A DNA stretch of 64,000 bases from positions 1 to 64,000 of the forward strand of contig JAWKIQ010000006.1 of NCBI GenBank assembly GCA_041394185.1. Direction: 5' to 3'. The notes beneath the pieces were generated by a model. The model ran no database searches, was not told the origin of the DNA, and saw only the letters and a program-made list of their open reading frames with translations. The DNA is from Acidimicrobiales bacterium. GTDB lineage: Bacteria; Actinomycetota; Acidimicrobiia; Acidimicrobiales; Poriferisodalaceae. The position numbers were made by a program, and so were the translations under genes. Positions 16,582 to 25,737 of the stretch are shown one piece after another. The first letter of the stretch is position 1. Every line of letters starts with the position of its first letter.

Positions 16582-17546
16582 GTGGCGTCTCCTCCGGGAT
16601 TGGGCCCGAACTCGGCGATCGCAACGGTGATGTTGTCATGTCCGCCGCTGCTGTTTGCGTAATCGACCAGGGCCTGTGCCAGCTGAACCGGTTGGGGGTT
16701 GTCGGTTCGCAACCGGGCGACGGTGGCCGCCAGCGCCTGGGGTTCGTCCAGATAGCGCCACAACCCGTCGGTGCACACGATGAGCAAGCCCGGCGCCTGA
16801 GCGCGAAAGTCGACGCTGGATGGGGTGACATCGGCGGCGTCGAGGCCCAGCCAGCGGGTGATAGAACCCGACTGTTCGTCACCCGGTGGACCGTCGTACA
16901 CGTGGTCAGCGGTCAGGCGCAGCGCCTCGGCACCCACCCAGTAGGCGCGGCTGTCGCCCAGCCAGCCGACCACTCCCGAAACACCGTCTGAGTCGGCACG
17001 AGCGACGGCGACCACCAGGGTGGCGGAGGGCGGAAGGTCTCCCGCCCGGGGCGGATCGGCCTGGGTGATGGCTATCACCTGGTGCTGGGCCGCCGCCGCT
17101 GCCTTGGTGAGGTCGACATCGGCGACGACCGCCACCGCACGCAAGTCGTCGGACAACGCGTCGCTGGCCGCGGTGGCCGCAGCCCTGGCCGCAGCGGCCG
17201 GCGAGTCTGTACTGCCCACCCCATCGCACACGGCTATCACCGCAGTGCCGTTTGCATCGGTGACCGAGAACGCGTCCTCGTTGCCCGCGCGCCTGGACCC
17301 CTTGTGGGTGACCGCGGCAACCCAGCCGAGGTCGACCACCACGTGATCGTGCTCGCCGGGCTGTCTGGCGCCGCACGAACCGCAATAACCGTCGACGATG
17401 CCTTCGCCCGGCGCACCACAATCGGCACATGGCGGTGACGGCGCAGGCCCGTCTAGATCGGCCCCGCACGCCTCGCACCACGACGCAGCCCCAACAGCGG
17501 GCTCGCCACATGCAGGGCAGGCGTCGGCACCGGTCGAAGTGGTCAA
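16578..17546 (-). CDS. PP2C-type Ser/Thr phosphatase with N-terminal zinc ribbons
   Basis: A 322-residue protein. Two short zinc ribbons (Cys10/13/24/27 and Cys40/43/55/58) precede a PP2C domain (about 72-315). Metal and catalytic motifs are visible: RRAGNEDAF (85-93), CDGVGSTD (107-114), TDGLWRY and GGHDNITVAI. It would remove phosphate from targets of the PknG-like kinase encoded directly upstream. The second ribbon, GIVDGYCGSCG, closely resembles the repeated DDGYCDTCG ribbons of that kinase. The start is TTG overlapping the kinase stop (TTGA). No membrane segment, so it is a soluble phosphatase. Confidence 0.93.
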   Translation of the reverse strand: MTTSTGADACPACGEPAVGAASWCEACGADLDGPAPSPPCADCGAPGEGIVDGYCGSCGARQPGEHDHVVVDLGWVAAVTHKGSRRAGNEDAFSVTDANGTAVIAVCDGVGSTDSPAAAARAAATAASDALSDDLRAVAVVADVDLTKAAAAAQHQVIAITQADPPRAGDLPPSATLVVAVARADSDGVSGVVGWLGDSRAYWVGAEALRLTADHVYDGPPGDEQSGSITRWLGLDAADVTPSSVDFRAQAPGLLIVCTDGLWRYLDEPQALAATVARLRTDNPQPVQLAQALVDYANSSGGHDNITVAIAEFGPNPGGDAT

Positions 17547-20002
17547 AAGAGGGTCCTTGGTCGGATGCTGTTGGCCCTGTCGACCAACTCGATCCGCAGA
17601 TCTGGATCTGAGGCCAGCCTTGCCCGTTCGCGGTAGGCGGCCTCGAGCCCTCGCTTCAGTTCGCGGCGGTCGAGGGGACGGCCGAACAGCGTGACGTTCT
17701 GGCTGCCGCGGGAAAGCGCGTCTGGATCGGTGTCGGCCAGTGCCAGGGCACGCTCGAGGATGTCTGTGGTGAGAGCTGCACGCTCTGCGGCATCGATCTG
17801 CAGACGTTCGACCGTGGCGGCGGCTCGGGCCAGCTCGGCAGGAGTCGGCGCTGTGTCGTGATCGACGGCGGCCAGCAACCTGGCGACCTCGGATTGGGCC
17901 GCGCCGTAGGCGGCCGAGCTGCGTGGAACCCGATCGAGTGCGGCGGCCCCTCCCGCCCGGTCGCCACCGGCTGCCAGGCAGCGGGCCAGGCCGAACGCGG
18001 CCGACACGTCGGTGGGGTCGACCGACACGACCCGTTCGTACAGCTGGGCGGCACGCACCACTTCGCCGGCGGCTTCAGCGGCCATGGCCACCGCCAGCTG
18101 GGGTGCCAACTCGCCGGGCACCGCTGTCCAGACGTTCGAGAACCGCTCGGCTGCCACCACCGCACGCTGCTGGGACAATTCGAACAGGCCCCTGTACCAA
18201 TCGACGCGCCACTCCCAGGGGTCAGCCTCGACGATCGAATCCAGCACCGGACCGGGGTCGCGTCCGGCCTCTACCAGGGCCCGAGCTCGGCGCAGCTCGA
18301 CCTCTCTGGACGAGCCCAGCTGACCGCTGGCGATGCCCTGGTCTATGAGGTCGAGCGCCTGCGAGCCCTCGACCTCGTCCATCTCGATGAGAGCCGCCGC
18401 CGACGGATCGGCCGGGTCGACCAGCGTGCGGGGCAGGGCCCTCCACTCGACATCGTGGACCACAGCGTTCGACCCCTCGTGCAACAGGGCTGGGGCGCGG
18501 TCGGGCCCGAACAGGGTGCTCGGTGTCGGCTTCGGTGACGACGTCTCGACCGCAACGATTTCCCTGAGCACGCCGATGAGCTGCTGGCTCATCTCGCCTG
18601 CGGTTTGGAATCGGTCGTCTGGATGCGGCGCTGTTGCCTTCAGCAAGAAGCGATGAAGAGACTCCCACCGGGCGAACAACGGCTCGTCTGCGGGGCCGGG
18701 CAGCGCATGCATGTAGGGCCCGCTGTGGAACACGAAGTTGAGGATCAACACGGCGAGCGTGCGGCCCACTGTGTACAGGTCTGACTGCACAGAAGGTCCG
18801 GCCGAAGCCACCTCTGGAGCTTGGAAGCCCTGGGTGCCGAATATGGCCGCATCGTGGTCGTCGGCCCGCATGACCGCACCCACATCGATGAGCTTGACAC
18901 CATCGTCCACCGCCATGATGTTGGCGGGCTTGAGGTCGTTGTAAACCAGGCCGCGGTCGTGCAGGTATCCGAACGCGGGCAGGATGCCGAGGATGTAGGC
19001 GATGGCTTCGGGCACTTCCAGCGGCAGGGGAACCCCGCCGTTCGACCGCCTGCGGGCTTTCAGCTTCGAGTTCAACGACTCGCCGCCCACATACTCCATG
19101 ACGATGTAGCCCGACCCGGCGTGGGTCACGAAGTTGTAGATGTTGACGATGGCGCCGTGTTCGATCTGGGCGAGGAACTGGCGCTCGGCCACTGCGGCCA
19201 GCGCCGCGTCGGGATCGGACGAATCGATCAGGCCCTTCAGCACCACCCATCGGTCTGACACGGCCTTGTCTCGACCCAGATATATCCAGCCCATGCCGCC
19301 GTGGGCGATGGGCCCCAGCACCTCGTACTGGCCGGCCACCAACTCGCCGGCGACGAGAGCCGGCGCGTTGGACGCAAAGTCGAAAGGGGCCCGACAATTG
19401 GAACAGAAACCCTTGATACGGCCCTCGCGGCCATCGCTGGACCGGCCTACCTGGCTGTCGCACGAGCGGCAGAACCGCTCGTCTTCGGGGGTTACCTCGA
19501 CGACCTCGGCGATCTCATCGGGGGTCATCACCGCAGCCGCCGGATCGCCACCGGGTGTGGGGGCCACCGAGACCAGACCCACGCCGAGGCTGGTGCGAGC
19601 GCTGGTGGTGCGCGAAGACCCGGTGCGGCGCCGGCTGCCCGCAACGGTCGCCGAAACCGAAGGCGCCGATGCCAGGGCGATGGACGAGGTGGTCGAGGAC
19701 GAGCCCGGCGCACCCGTGCCGCCGGCCGCGCCGCCCGATGGCACCGGCTGAGGGGCGAGCGTGCCGCAGGTGTCGCAGTAGCCGTCGTCGAGAACCGTGC
19801 CGGTGCATCCGGCGACGGTGCACCCGCCACCACCACTAACTGCGATGGGCGAAGTCGGCGACGCGGGCACGACAGACGGCGGCGCTTGCGGCGGGCTGGG
19901 GGCGCTGGAGCCCACCACAGGTCCGGGGCTGCCGCAGGTGTCGCAGTAGCCGTCGTCGAGAACTGTGCCGGTGCATCCGGCCATGGTGCATGCGGTGCTC
20001 AC
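17543..20002 (-). CDS. pknG: PknG-type Ser/Thr protein kinase
   Basis: An 819-residue soluble kinase. Two near-identical zinc ribbons (about 5-24 and 61-80, each with CTGTVLDDGYCDTCG) come first, then a Pro/Ser/Thr-rich linker. A rubredoxin-like domain follows (about 177-209, CRSC...CSNC), then a kinase domain (about 220-480) and a TPR-rich tail. The kinase has GPIAHGGMGW, the Lys of VVLKGL (about 256), VYNDLKPANIM (PknG has YND instead of HRD) and LIDVGAV in place of DFG. Rubredoxin-kinase-TPR order is diagnostic of PknG, which links amino-acid status to 2-oxoglutarate dehydrogenase through GarA/OdhI. The GTG start at 20002 overlaps the upstream stop (GTGA); the frame stays open far upstream but without similarity. 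The duplicated N-terminal ribbon is not in the mycobacterial protein. Confidence 0.94.
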   Translation of the reverse strand: MSTACTMAGCTGTVLDDGYCDTCGSPGPVVGSSAPSPPQAPPSVVPASPTSPIAVSGGGGCTVAGCTGTVLDDGYCDTCGTLAPQPVPSGGAAGGTGAPGSSSTTSSIALASAPSVSATVAGSRRRTGSSRTTSARTSLGVGLVSVAPTPGGDPAAAVMTPDEIAEVVEVTPEDERFCRSCDSQVGRSSDGREGRIKGFCSNCRAPFDFASNAPALVAGELVAGQYEVLGPIAHGGMGWIYLGRDKAVSDRWVVLKGLIDSSDPDAALAAVAERQFLAQIEHGAIVNIYNFVTHAGSGYIVMEYVGGESLNSKLKARRRSNGGVPLPLEVPEAIAYILGILPAFGYLHDRGLVYNDLKPANIMAVDDGVKLIDVGAVMRADDHDAAIFGTQGFQAPEVASAGPSVQSDLYTVGRTLAVLILNFVFHSGPYMHALPGPADEPLFARWESLHRFLLKATAPHPDDRFQTAGEMSQQLIGVLREIVAVETSSPKPTPSTLFGPDRAPALLHEGSNAVVHDVEWRALPRTLVDPADPSAAALIEMDEVEGSQALDLIDQGIASGQLGSSREVELRRARALVEAGRDPGPVLDSIVEADPWEWRVDWYRGLFELSQQRAVVAAERFSNVWTAVPGELAPQLAVAMAAEAAGEVVRAAQLYERVVSVDPTDVSAAFGLARCLAAGGDRAGGAAALDRVPRSSAAYGAAQSEVARLLAAVDHDTAPTPAELARAAATVERLQIDAAERAALTTDILERALALADTDPDALSRGSQNVTLFGRPLDRRELKRGLEAAYRERARLASDPDLRIELVDRANSIRPRTLF

Positions 20003-21198
20003 GTCGAGCCTCCATCCGAAGCCTTGCGCAGGCCGTCGCCGTAGCGTTCCACGAGGCTTGATGCTCGCGCCACATCTACGGGCGCGGTGAACAGTTCGTT
20101 GTGTGCCGAGTCGGCCAAGTCGGCTAGGTCTGGGTGGGTGACCGCGGCGATTCCCATCGCTCTGGCCTTGGCCCGGTATGCGGCAAGGCGGCCGCGGAGC
20201 TCGTCGCGGCGATCGAGGCCGGCGCGGTTGGCGGACAGCGCCCGTTCGAGCTGGTCGGCGACCGCCTGAGCGGTGCGATTCCAGCGGCGGAACTCGGCCA
20301 ATGCCACCGGGCCCATCGTCGCGATCGAGGTGGCCTGTTCGGCCAAGCCACCCACTCCGTCGATGATCTGCGGGCCTGGTGGCTTTATCAACTCGCCGGG
20401 GGCGGCGATCTTGGCCTTGGCCTCGGAATAGGCTGCCGCGGCTTGGGCTCGCAGCAACCTCAGCGACGCCAGACGCTTGTCGATGCCCGCCAGCTCTGCG
20501 CTGAGACTGGCGGCCTCGGCCATGAGCGCGTCGACCCGATCGGCGGCGTCTTCGACGGCGGCGTCGAGGTCGCGCCCGGCGTTTGGGCCCACCGCCAAAG
20601 GGTCGGTCAGCACGATGCGGTCGAGTTCTTCGAGTGCCAGGCGAGCCGCCGCCATTTCGGCTGGTTCGCCCACGCCGGCCTCTTGAAGGTGCTGCCCCAT
20701 CGACGCGAGCGAACGGCGTGCCGCATCGAGCCTGGGCAGCACCCCAGACCAGATCGAGTCGATCTCGGCCACGGCGTCTCGAAGCGGGCCATAAACCGCA
20801 CCCATGCGCTCGATCAACTCTTCGACGGTTATCGACCTCGTGGTTGTCTTGGGGTCGAGCATCCCTCGTTCGCCCAGGGGCACGTCGTCGGTCGACAGCA
20901 CTACCGACCGGCCGGCCAGCAGCTCGCGAAGTTGTTGGGCCCGCTCGCCCCTGGGCCGACCCTGCTGACGCAACTCTCCGGCGCGATCGACGATGTCGCC
21001 CAGCTGCGTCAACCACCGCCACAACAACGGGGCGGCCTCGAGCGCAGCTCCTACGCGGCCCACGGTGGCGGGGCCGACATCACCGTTCGACAAGATCTCG
21101 TACGCCCGATGGTTGTCTAGGTCGACCAGGTTCGCGGCGATGCGGCTGTGGGCGACGCGGTAGCGCTCGAGTAGTGCGTCCAGCTCGTCACCGTTCAT
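19999..21198 (-). CDS. Coiled-coil protein, first gene of the PknG operon
   Basis: A 399-residue soluble protein with no domain I recognise. Most of it is predicted long helices and coiled coil: residues about 60-110 and 205-340 are rich in Ala, Glu, Leu and Arg. No signal peptide or transmembrane segment is visible. It overlaps the kinase gene by GTGA and is divergent from the GlnX-like gene with only about 40 bases between them. Similar uncharacterised coiled-coil proteins occur in actinobacterial PknG clusters, where a link between the GlnX membrane protein and the kinase would make sense. That link is inference. Confidence 0.75.
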   Translation of the reverse strand: MNGDELDALLERYRVAHSRIAANLVDLDNHRAYEILSNGDVGPATVGRVGAALEAAPLLWRWLTQLGDIVDRAGELRQQGRPRGERAQQLRELLAGRSVVLSTDDVPLGERGMLDPKTTTRSITVEELIERMGAVYGPLRDAVAEIDSIWSGVLPRLDAARRSLASMGQHLQEAGVGEPAEMAAARLALEELDRIVLTDPLAVGPNAGRDLDAAVEDAADRVDALMAEAASLSAELAGIDKRLASLRLLRAQAAAAYSEAKAKIAAPGELIKPPGPQIIDGVGGLAEQATSIATMGPVALAEFRRWNRTAQAVADQLERALSANRAGLDRRDELRGRLAAYRAKARAMGIAAVTHPDLADLADSAHNELFTAPVDVARASSLVERYGDGLRKASDGGST

Positions 21199-21208
21199 GG
21201 CGCGGCCG

Positions 21209-21231
21209 ATGTTAACCGTGATGAGTAGAGT
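21209..21231. promoter_or_regulatory. Divergent promoter region of the PknG/GlnX locus
   Basis: The intergenic gap is about 40 bases. Leftward, TAACAT (21214-21209) lies ten bases before the ATG at 21198. Rightward, TAGAGT (21226-21231) lies six bases before the TTG at 21238. With -10 elements this close, the two directions must share regulatory DNA. No clear -35 boxes. Confidence 0.45.
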
Positions 21232-21237
21232 TCGGCC

Positions 21238-22473
21238 TTGATGTCGTCGAAGCCGACCCTCTCGACGCCACGGCTGTTCCGGCTGTGGGCGGTGCTATGT
21301 GTGCTGGCCGCTGCAGTCGCGGGCGTGGTGGGGTTCATCGCCACCTCGAGCCTGGTGTCGTCGACCGAACGTATCCGCGACAACTCGGGCCCAGTACTGG
21401 TGGCCACCCAGGACGTCATCGCCAGCGTCGCCGAAGCCGATGCCGCGTCCACCGCCGTCTTCTTGTCCGGCCAGGACCAGGACCGCTCGCAACGCCTGCT
21501 GTACGAAGAGGCATTGGCCAGATCCATCTCGCAGGTCGAGGAGGTGGCCAGGCTGATTGGCGACGACGACACGGCCCACCTGTCGTTGAAAGACGTCGCT
21601 GCGAATCTGGTTCGATACGCAGGCCAGGTCGAGGCGGCACGAGGCGCCAACCTGAACGCCGAGGCCGGGGCCGACGATTTGTTGCGTGCCGCTCTGGCCA
21701 CCGTTCGAGACGACATCTTCCCCCAGATCGATGTGGTTGCTGCCCGTGCCGACACCCAGCTGGCCGACGACGGCCGCGGACTGGTGCCCACGGTGCTGGC
21801 CGTGGTGGCGGCCGCAATGGCCGGCGTGGTCATGCTGGCGGCGAACGGCGTGGTCCGCAGGCGCACCAACCGGCTGTTGAACCCCGGCCTGGTCGTAGCC
21901 GGTCTGATGCTGTTGGTGTTTGCCCTGTGGGTTGCGGTGGCCTCGGCCAGCCGCAGCGCCGAGCTGGACAACGCCGAAACCGGAGGGTTCGACACCATCG
22001 CGGCGACTGCGCGTATCCAACAGGCCGGGTTCAGCTACAAGACCGCCGAAGCGGTGTCGATAGTCGACGGTCGCTCCGACCCAGGCCTCGACGCCCAGGC
22101 CGCCGAGGTACAGGCACTGTTGGCAGAGGCGGGGGCCTTGGCCGACTCCGACCGGGAAGACGCCGCAGTTGCCGAACTGGTGGTGCGCTGGGATCGCTAC
22201 CTCGAGGTCAGCGATCGCGTCGAGCAGCTGTTGGCATCGGGCGACGCATCAGGGGCCCGTGTTGTCGCATCGGGCGAGGGCAACTCGGCGTTCAATGGGT
22301 TCAACACAGCGGTCGAGAGCGTGCTGCTGGACAACCGGACCCAATTCGCCGAAGGGGTGCAGGCCGCAACTGCAGCGCTGGGGTATCTCAGGGTCGCATC
22401 GGTGGTGCTGGCCGCAGCAGCGGCCTTGGCCGCGTGGTTCGGCTTCCAGGCCCGGATAGGTGAGTACTCGTGA
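21238..22473 (+). CDS. glnX: GlnX-like four-helix membrane sensor
   Basis: A 411-residue membrane protein. Four transmembrane segments lie at about 13-35, 181-203, 212-236 and 380-404, enclosing two extracytoplasmic helical domains of similar size (about 145 residues each). That is the topology of mycobacterial GlnX (Rv0412c), which passes a signal from the binding protein GlnH to PknG. Here it is divergent from the pknG operon and overlaps the next gene, a substrate-binding lipoprotein, by GTGA. The start could be TTG 21238 (leaderless spacing from TAGAGT) or ATG 21241. The GlnX identity rests on topology, size and neighbours rather than on recognised sequence motifs. Confidence 0.75.
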   Translation: MMSSKPTLSTPRLFRLWAVLCVLAAAVAGVVGFIATSSLVSSTERIRDNSGPVLVATQDVIASVAEADAASTAVFLSGQDQDRSQRLLYEEALARSISQVEEVARLIGDDDTAHLSLKDVAANLVRYAGQVEAARGANLNAEAGADDLLRAALATVRDDIFPQIDVVAARADTQLADDGRGLVPTVLAVVAAAMAGVVMLAANGVVRRRTNRLLNPGLVVAGLMLLVFALWVAVASASRSAELDNAETGGFDTIAATARIQQAGFSYKTAEAVSIVDGRSDPGLDAQAAEVQALLAEAGALADSDREDAAVAELVVRWDRYLEVSDRVEQLLASGDASGARVVASGEGNSAFNGFNTAVESVLLDNRTQFAEGVQAATAALGYLRVASVVLAAAAALAAWFGFQARIGEYS

Positions 22474-23624
22474 AGCAGAATCTCTCAACGTCCGGCCGCC
22501 CGGTGTCGCGACGAACCTTCATCGCCACCGCGTCTGCGCTGCTGCTGGCCGCATGTGCCAACGATCGACGCACCTTCGACCTGGGCGGGCGTTCGGAGCT
22601 GTCGATCTGGAACTGGGCTGACTACGTCGACCCCACCGAAGACGGCGCGGTCGGATCGGTCGACCGGTTCGCTGCCGACACAGGCATACGCGTCTCCTAC
22701 GACGATTCGTACGAAGACAACGCGGCCGCGTTCGACGACGTCATCGCCCCGGCTCTGGGCGGGGGAGGGCGGGTCGGCTACGACATCATCGTTCCGACCT
22801 ACTGGTTGGCGGCGCGGATGCTGGACCGCAACTGGCTCGAGCCCATACCTCTGGAGATCGTGCCCAATCACGTCAACATCGATCCGTCGTTCCTGACGCC
22901 GTCGTGGGACAGGGGGGCTCGGTTCAACATGCCGTGGCAGGCGGGCATCACGGGCATCGCCTACAACCCAGAGCTGACCGGCGGTCGGGTGCCTACGGTT
23001 GCCGACCTGTTCACCACACGTTTCGACGCCGGCATCGGCATGGTTCGAGAAATGCGCGAGACCGTGGGCCTGGCGATGCTGGTCGACGGCAACGACCCCA
23101 CCCGACCCACGCTCGACGCTGCGATGCAAGCCCTGGACCGAATCGAGGCCGCGGCGACGTCTGGGCAGGTGAACCGATTCACCAGCTTCCAGTTCGCCGA
23201 CGGGTTGGCTTCGGGCGAACTGGCCGCCGCGATGGCGTGGTCTGGCGACATCGTGCAGCTTCAGCGCGAACGCCCCGACATCGAGTTCGTGATACCCGAC
23301 GAGGGTGCGATTCAGTGGTTCGACACCATGGTCATTCCCAAAGGCGCAGCCAACGTGGCGGCCGCGGGCGAGTGGATGAACTTCGTGTACGACCCGGCCA
23401 ACGCAGCGCAGCTGACCACCTGGGTGCAGTACATCTCGCCCGTCATCGGGGTGCGTGACGAACTGGTGGCGCTGGGCGGAGAATCCGCCCAACTGGCCGA
23501 CAACCCGATTCTGTTTCCCGACTCGACCACCAGGCAGCGGTTGTACACGTGGGGCTCGATGCCCGAGGTCGACGAGTTGGCGGTCGAGGAACGATTTGCG
23601 TCGATCATCGGGGAGGGCGAGTGA
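22470..23624 (+). CDS. PotD/PotF-type (polyamine-like) substrate-binding Tat lipoprotein
   Basis: A 384-residue protein. The N-terminus has a twin-arginine motif (SRRTFI, 13-18) and a lipobox ending LLAAC with Cys29, so it should be exported folded and lipid-anchored. The mature part matches the spermidine/putrescine-binding family: LSIWNWADYVDP, FAADTGIRVSYDDSYEDN, YDIIVPTYWLAARML, PWQAGITGIAYNPEL, AMAWSGD and NPILFPDS. No permease or ABC ATPase gene is present, so it is more likely a sensor than a transporter part. It overlaps the GlnX-like gene upstream and the decarboxylase downstream, each by GTGA. In mycobacteria this position is held by GlnH, an aspartate/glutamate-binding protein of a different family. 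The ligand is unknown. Confidence 0.85.
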   Translation: MKQNLSTSGRPVSRRTFIATASALLLAACANDRRTFDLGGRSELSIWNWADYVDPTEDGAVGSVDRFAADTGIRVSYDDSYEDNAAAFDDVIAPALGGGGRVGYDIIVPTYWLAARMLDRNWLEPIPLEIVPNHVNIDPSFLTPSWDRGARFNMPWQAGITGIAYNPELTGGRVPTVADLFTTRFDAGIGMVREMRETVGLAMLVDGNDPTRPTLDAAMQALDRIEAAATSGQVNRFTSFQFADGLASGELAAAMAWSGDIVQLQRERPDIEFVIPDEGAIQWFDTMVIPKGAANVAAAGEWMNFVYDPANAAQLTTWVQYISPVIGVRDELVALGGESAQLADNPILFPDSTTRQRLYTWGSMPEVDELAVEERFASIIGEGE

Positions 23625-24994
23625 CACCGACGGGGCCCGAGTACCGCATGCACCACTACAGCGAGGCCACCGACCGGCTGGCCGATGCGATCTTCGGTGC
23701 CGCGCGCAAGCGCATCAGCGAAGAACCGGTGCCGCTGGACTCGACGGCCACCGAGGCGCAGTTGGAGGCGGCGGCCGGTCCCACCATCACCCCAGCGGGC
23801 ATCGGCGGGCACGAGGCGCTGCGGATCTTCGAAGACATCCTGCATCCCAACTGCCTGTCGGTGGACTACACGAAGTACCTGTCGTTCGTGCCGGCCGCAC
23901 CAACCGAGGCTGCGGTGTTGTTCGACGTTCTGGTTGGAGCAGCTTCGATCTATGGCGGCAGTTGGCTGGAGGGAGCCGGCGCGGTGCACGCCGAGAACGA
24001 GGCCCTGGGCTGGCTGATCGACCTGGCCGGAATGCCGGAGGGTTCGGGTGGCGTGTTCGTGTCGGGAGGCACCATAGGCAACCTGTCTGCGATGGTTGCG
24101 GCCAGGGGCAGGGCCGAACGCAGCGCAGGCAGTCGCCCGCAGCGGTGGGCCTTCCTGGCGTCGGCGGGCGCTCACTCGTCGGTGGTGTCGGCCGCTCAAG
24201 TGATGGACGCCGACGTCATAACCGTGCCGGTCGACGATGATTTTCGCATGACGGGCCAGGCGGTGGCCGACGCGTTGGATGCCGAGGGTCACCGTGTGGC
24301 CGGTGTGGTCGCGACAGGCGGCACCACGAACCTGGGGCGCATAGATCACCTGGCCGACATCGGCCGCGTGTGTCGCGAGCGGGGAGTGTGGTTCCACGTC
24401 GATTGTGCCTATGGCGGTGCGGCCATGGCTGCACCGTCTACCCGGCCGCTGTTCGACGGCATCGAACTGTGCGACAGCTACATCGTCGACCCCCACAAGT
24501 GGTTGTTCGCGCCCTTCGACTCGTGTGCGCTGCTGTATCGCAACCCCGACGACGCCAGGGCGGTGCACGCTCAGCACGCCGGCTATCTCGAGTTCCTCGA
24601 CGCCTGGGGCGACTGGAACCCCAGCGACTTCGCCATACACCTGACCCGCCGGGTCAGGGGGCTTCCGTTCTGGTTCTCGTTGGCGACCCACGGAACCGAC
24701 GCCTACGCCGAAGCGGTGCAGGTAACGCTCGACCTGGCGGCGGCCGCGGCGCAAAAAATCAGGGCCGCCGACCACCTCGAACTGGTCGTCGAGCCGTCGC
24801 TGTCGGTCGTGGTGTTCGAGCGGGTCGGTTGGGACGCGCAGCAATACCAGGACCGTTCGGTCGAGATGATGAACGCCCAGCGGGCCTTCGTGGTGCCATC
24901 ACGGCACCTGGGCCGACCCGTGTATCGATTCTGCTTCGTCAACCCGCGCACCACCGAAGCCGACATCGACGACATCATCGACGCGCTGGTCTGA
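23621..24994 (+). CDS. PLP-dependent group II amino-acid decarboxylase
   Basis: A 457-residue fold-type I enzyme. The PLP-stacking His lies in SAGAHSSVVSAA, the cofactor Asp in VDCAYGGA and the Schiff-base Lys in DPHKWLFAPFD (about 293). Length and order fit the family of glutamate, diaminobutyrate, tyrosine and aromatic amino-acid decarboxylases, whose products are amines. The GTG start overlaps the stop of the polyamine-type binding protein (GTGA); an upstream frame extension lies within that gene. Pairing with an amine-type sensor suggests that its product or substrate relates to the sensed ligand. Substrate cannot be assigned from motifs. Confidence 0.88.
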   Translation: MTPTGPEYRMHHYSEATDRLADAIFGAARKRISEEPVPLDSTATEAQLEAAAGPTITPAGIGGHEALRIFEDILHPNCLSVDYTKYLSFVPAAPTEAAVLFDVLVGAASIYGGSWLEGAGAVHAENEALGWLIDLAGMPEGSGGVFVSGGTIGNLSAMVAARGRAERSAGSRPQRWAFLASAGAHSSVVSAAQVMDADVITVPVDDDFRMTGQAVADALDAEGHRVAGVVATGGTTNLGRIDHLADIGRVCRERGVWFHVDCAYGGAAMAAPSTRPLFDGIELCDSYIVDPHKWLFAPFDSCALLYRNPDDARAVHAQHAGYLEFLDAWGDWNPSDFAIHLTRRVRGLPFWFSLATHGTDAYAEAVQVTLDLAAAAAQKIRAADHLELVVEPSLSVVVFERVGWDAQQYQDRSVEMMNAQRAFVVPSRHLGRPVYRFCFVNPRTTEADIDDIIDALV

Positions 24995-25021
24995 CCATCG
25001 GGCCGGCCCCGGCTACGAGGT

Positions 25022-25693
25022 TCAGGCGCAGAGCCAGGCCGCGGGGTCGACGTCTGCCAACGACAGCGCCAGCAGCGTTGCGTCGGCAAAGGTCGAGCCG
25101 GCCGTAAGCCGGTTGGGTACGGCCACACACGACATACCAGCGGCCGTAGCCGCTGTGACACCGTGCTCGGAGTCTTCGACCGCCACCGCCCGGCGCGGAT
25201 CGACACCCAACGCTGCTGCGCAGCGCAGGTACACATCGGGGGCCGGCTTTCCGACCTGTCCGGCCGATGTGCCCTCGATGTGGTCGAACAGGTGCAGCAA
25301 CGACAGGCGTTCGAGGTGACCGACGACCCAACCGGGCGAGCTGGATGACGCCACACCCACGGGCAATCCCAGATCTCGGGCGTGGTTCACCCACTCGATG
25401 ATTCCTGGCCGAACCTGCTCGGCCCCGACGTACTCGTCGCGGTAGCGACGCCGTTTATTGGTGATCTCGGCCGGGTCTGCGTCTGGCAGCTGACTCATCA
25501 GCTCGGCAAAGAAGTCGATGGGCACGGCGTCGTCGGCCAACCCGATGGTCGACTGCCAACGAACCAGGGGAATGGGCGGCAGGCCCAGCTCGTCGTGGAG
25601 CCGCTGGAACGCCGCATAACCGGGCCACTCGGTGTCGATTATGGTGCCATCGAAGTCGAGGATGAGCGCCTGGTGGGTTGGGTGTCTAGCCAT
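25022..25693 (-). CDS. HAD-superfamily phosphatase, beta-phosphoglucomutase-like
   Basis: A 223-residue enzyme with all HAD motifs: DFDGTIIDTE (I), SSSSP (II), GKPAPDVYL (III) and AVEDSEHGV (IV), plus a helical cap between I and II. This is subfamily IA, which includes phosphoglycolate phosphatase and beta-phosphoglucomutase. The substrate is not predictable. The start ATG at 25693 places the first motif at residue 13, as usual. The gene is convergent with the decarboxylase (27-base gap). Confidence 0.88.
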   Translation of the reverse strand: MARHPTHQALILDFDGTIIDTEWPGYAAFQRLHDELGLPPIPLVRWQSTIGLADDAVPIDFFAELMSQLPDADPAEITNKRRRYRDEYVGAEQVRPGIIEWVNHARDLGLPVGVASSSSPGWVVGHLERLSLLHLFDHIEGTSAGQVGKPAPDVYLRCAAALGVDPRRAVAVEDSEHGVTAATAAGMSCVAVPNRLTAGSTFADATLLALSLADVDPAAWLCA

Positions 25694-25737
25694 CGGGCCA
25701 TCAACGTACGCCAGGCATACGGACAGCGGGGGCGAAT

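Noticed and set aside
20003..21022. N-terminal extension of the kinase gene upstream of 20002
   Set aside because: It is an out-of-frame reading of the upstream coiled-coil gene; the zinc ribbon at 20002 is the natural start.
25009..25018. GGGCCGGCCC palindrome between decarboxylase and HAD genes as terminator
   Set aside because: No loop and no T-tract; simple palindrome expected in GC-rich DNA.
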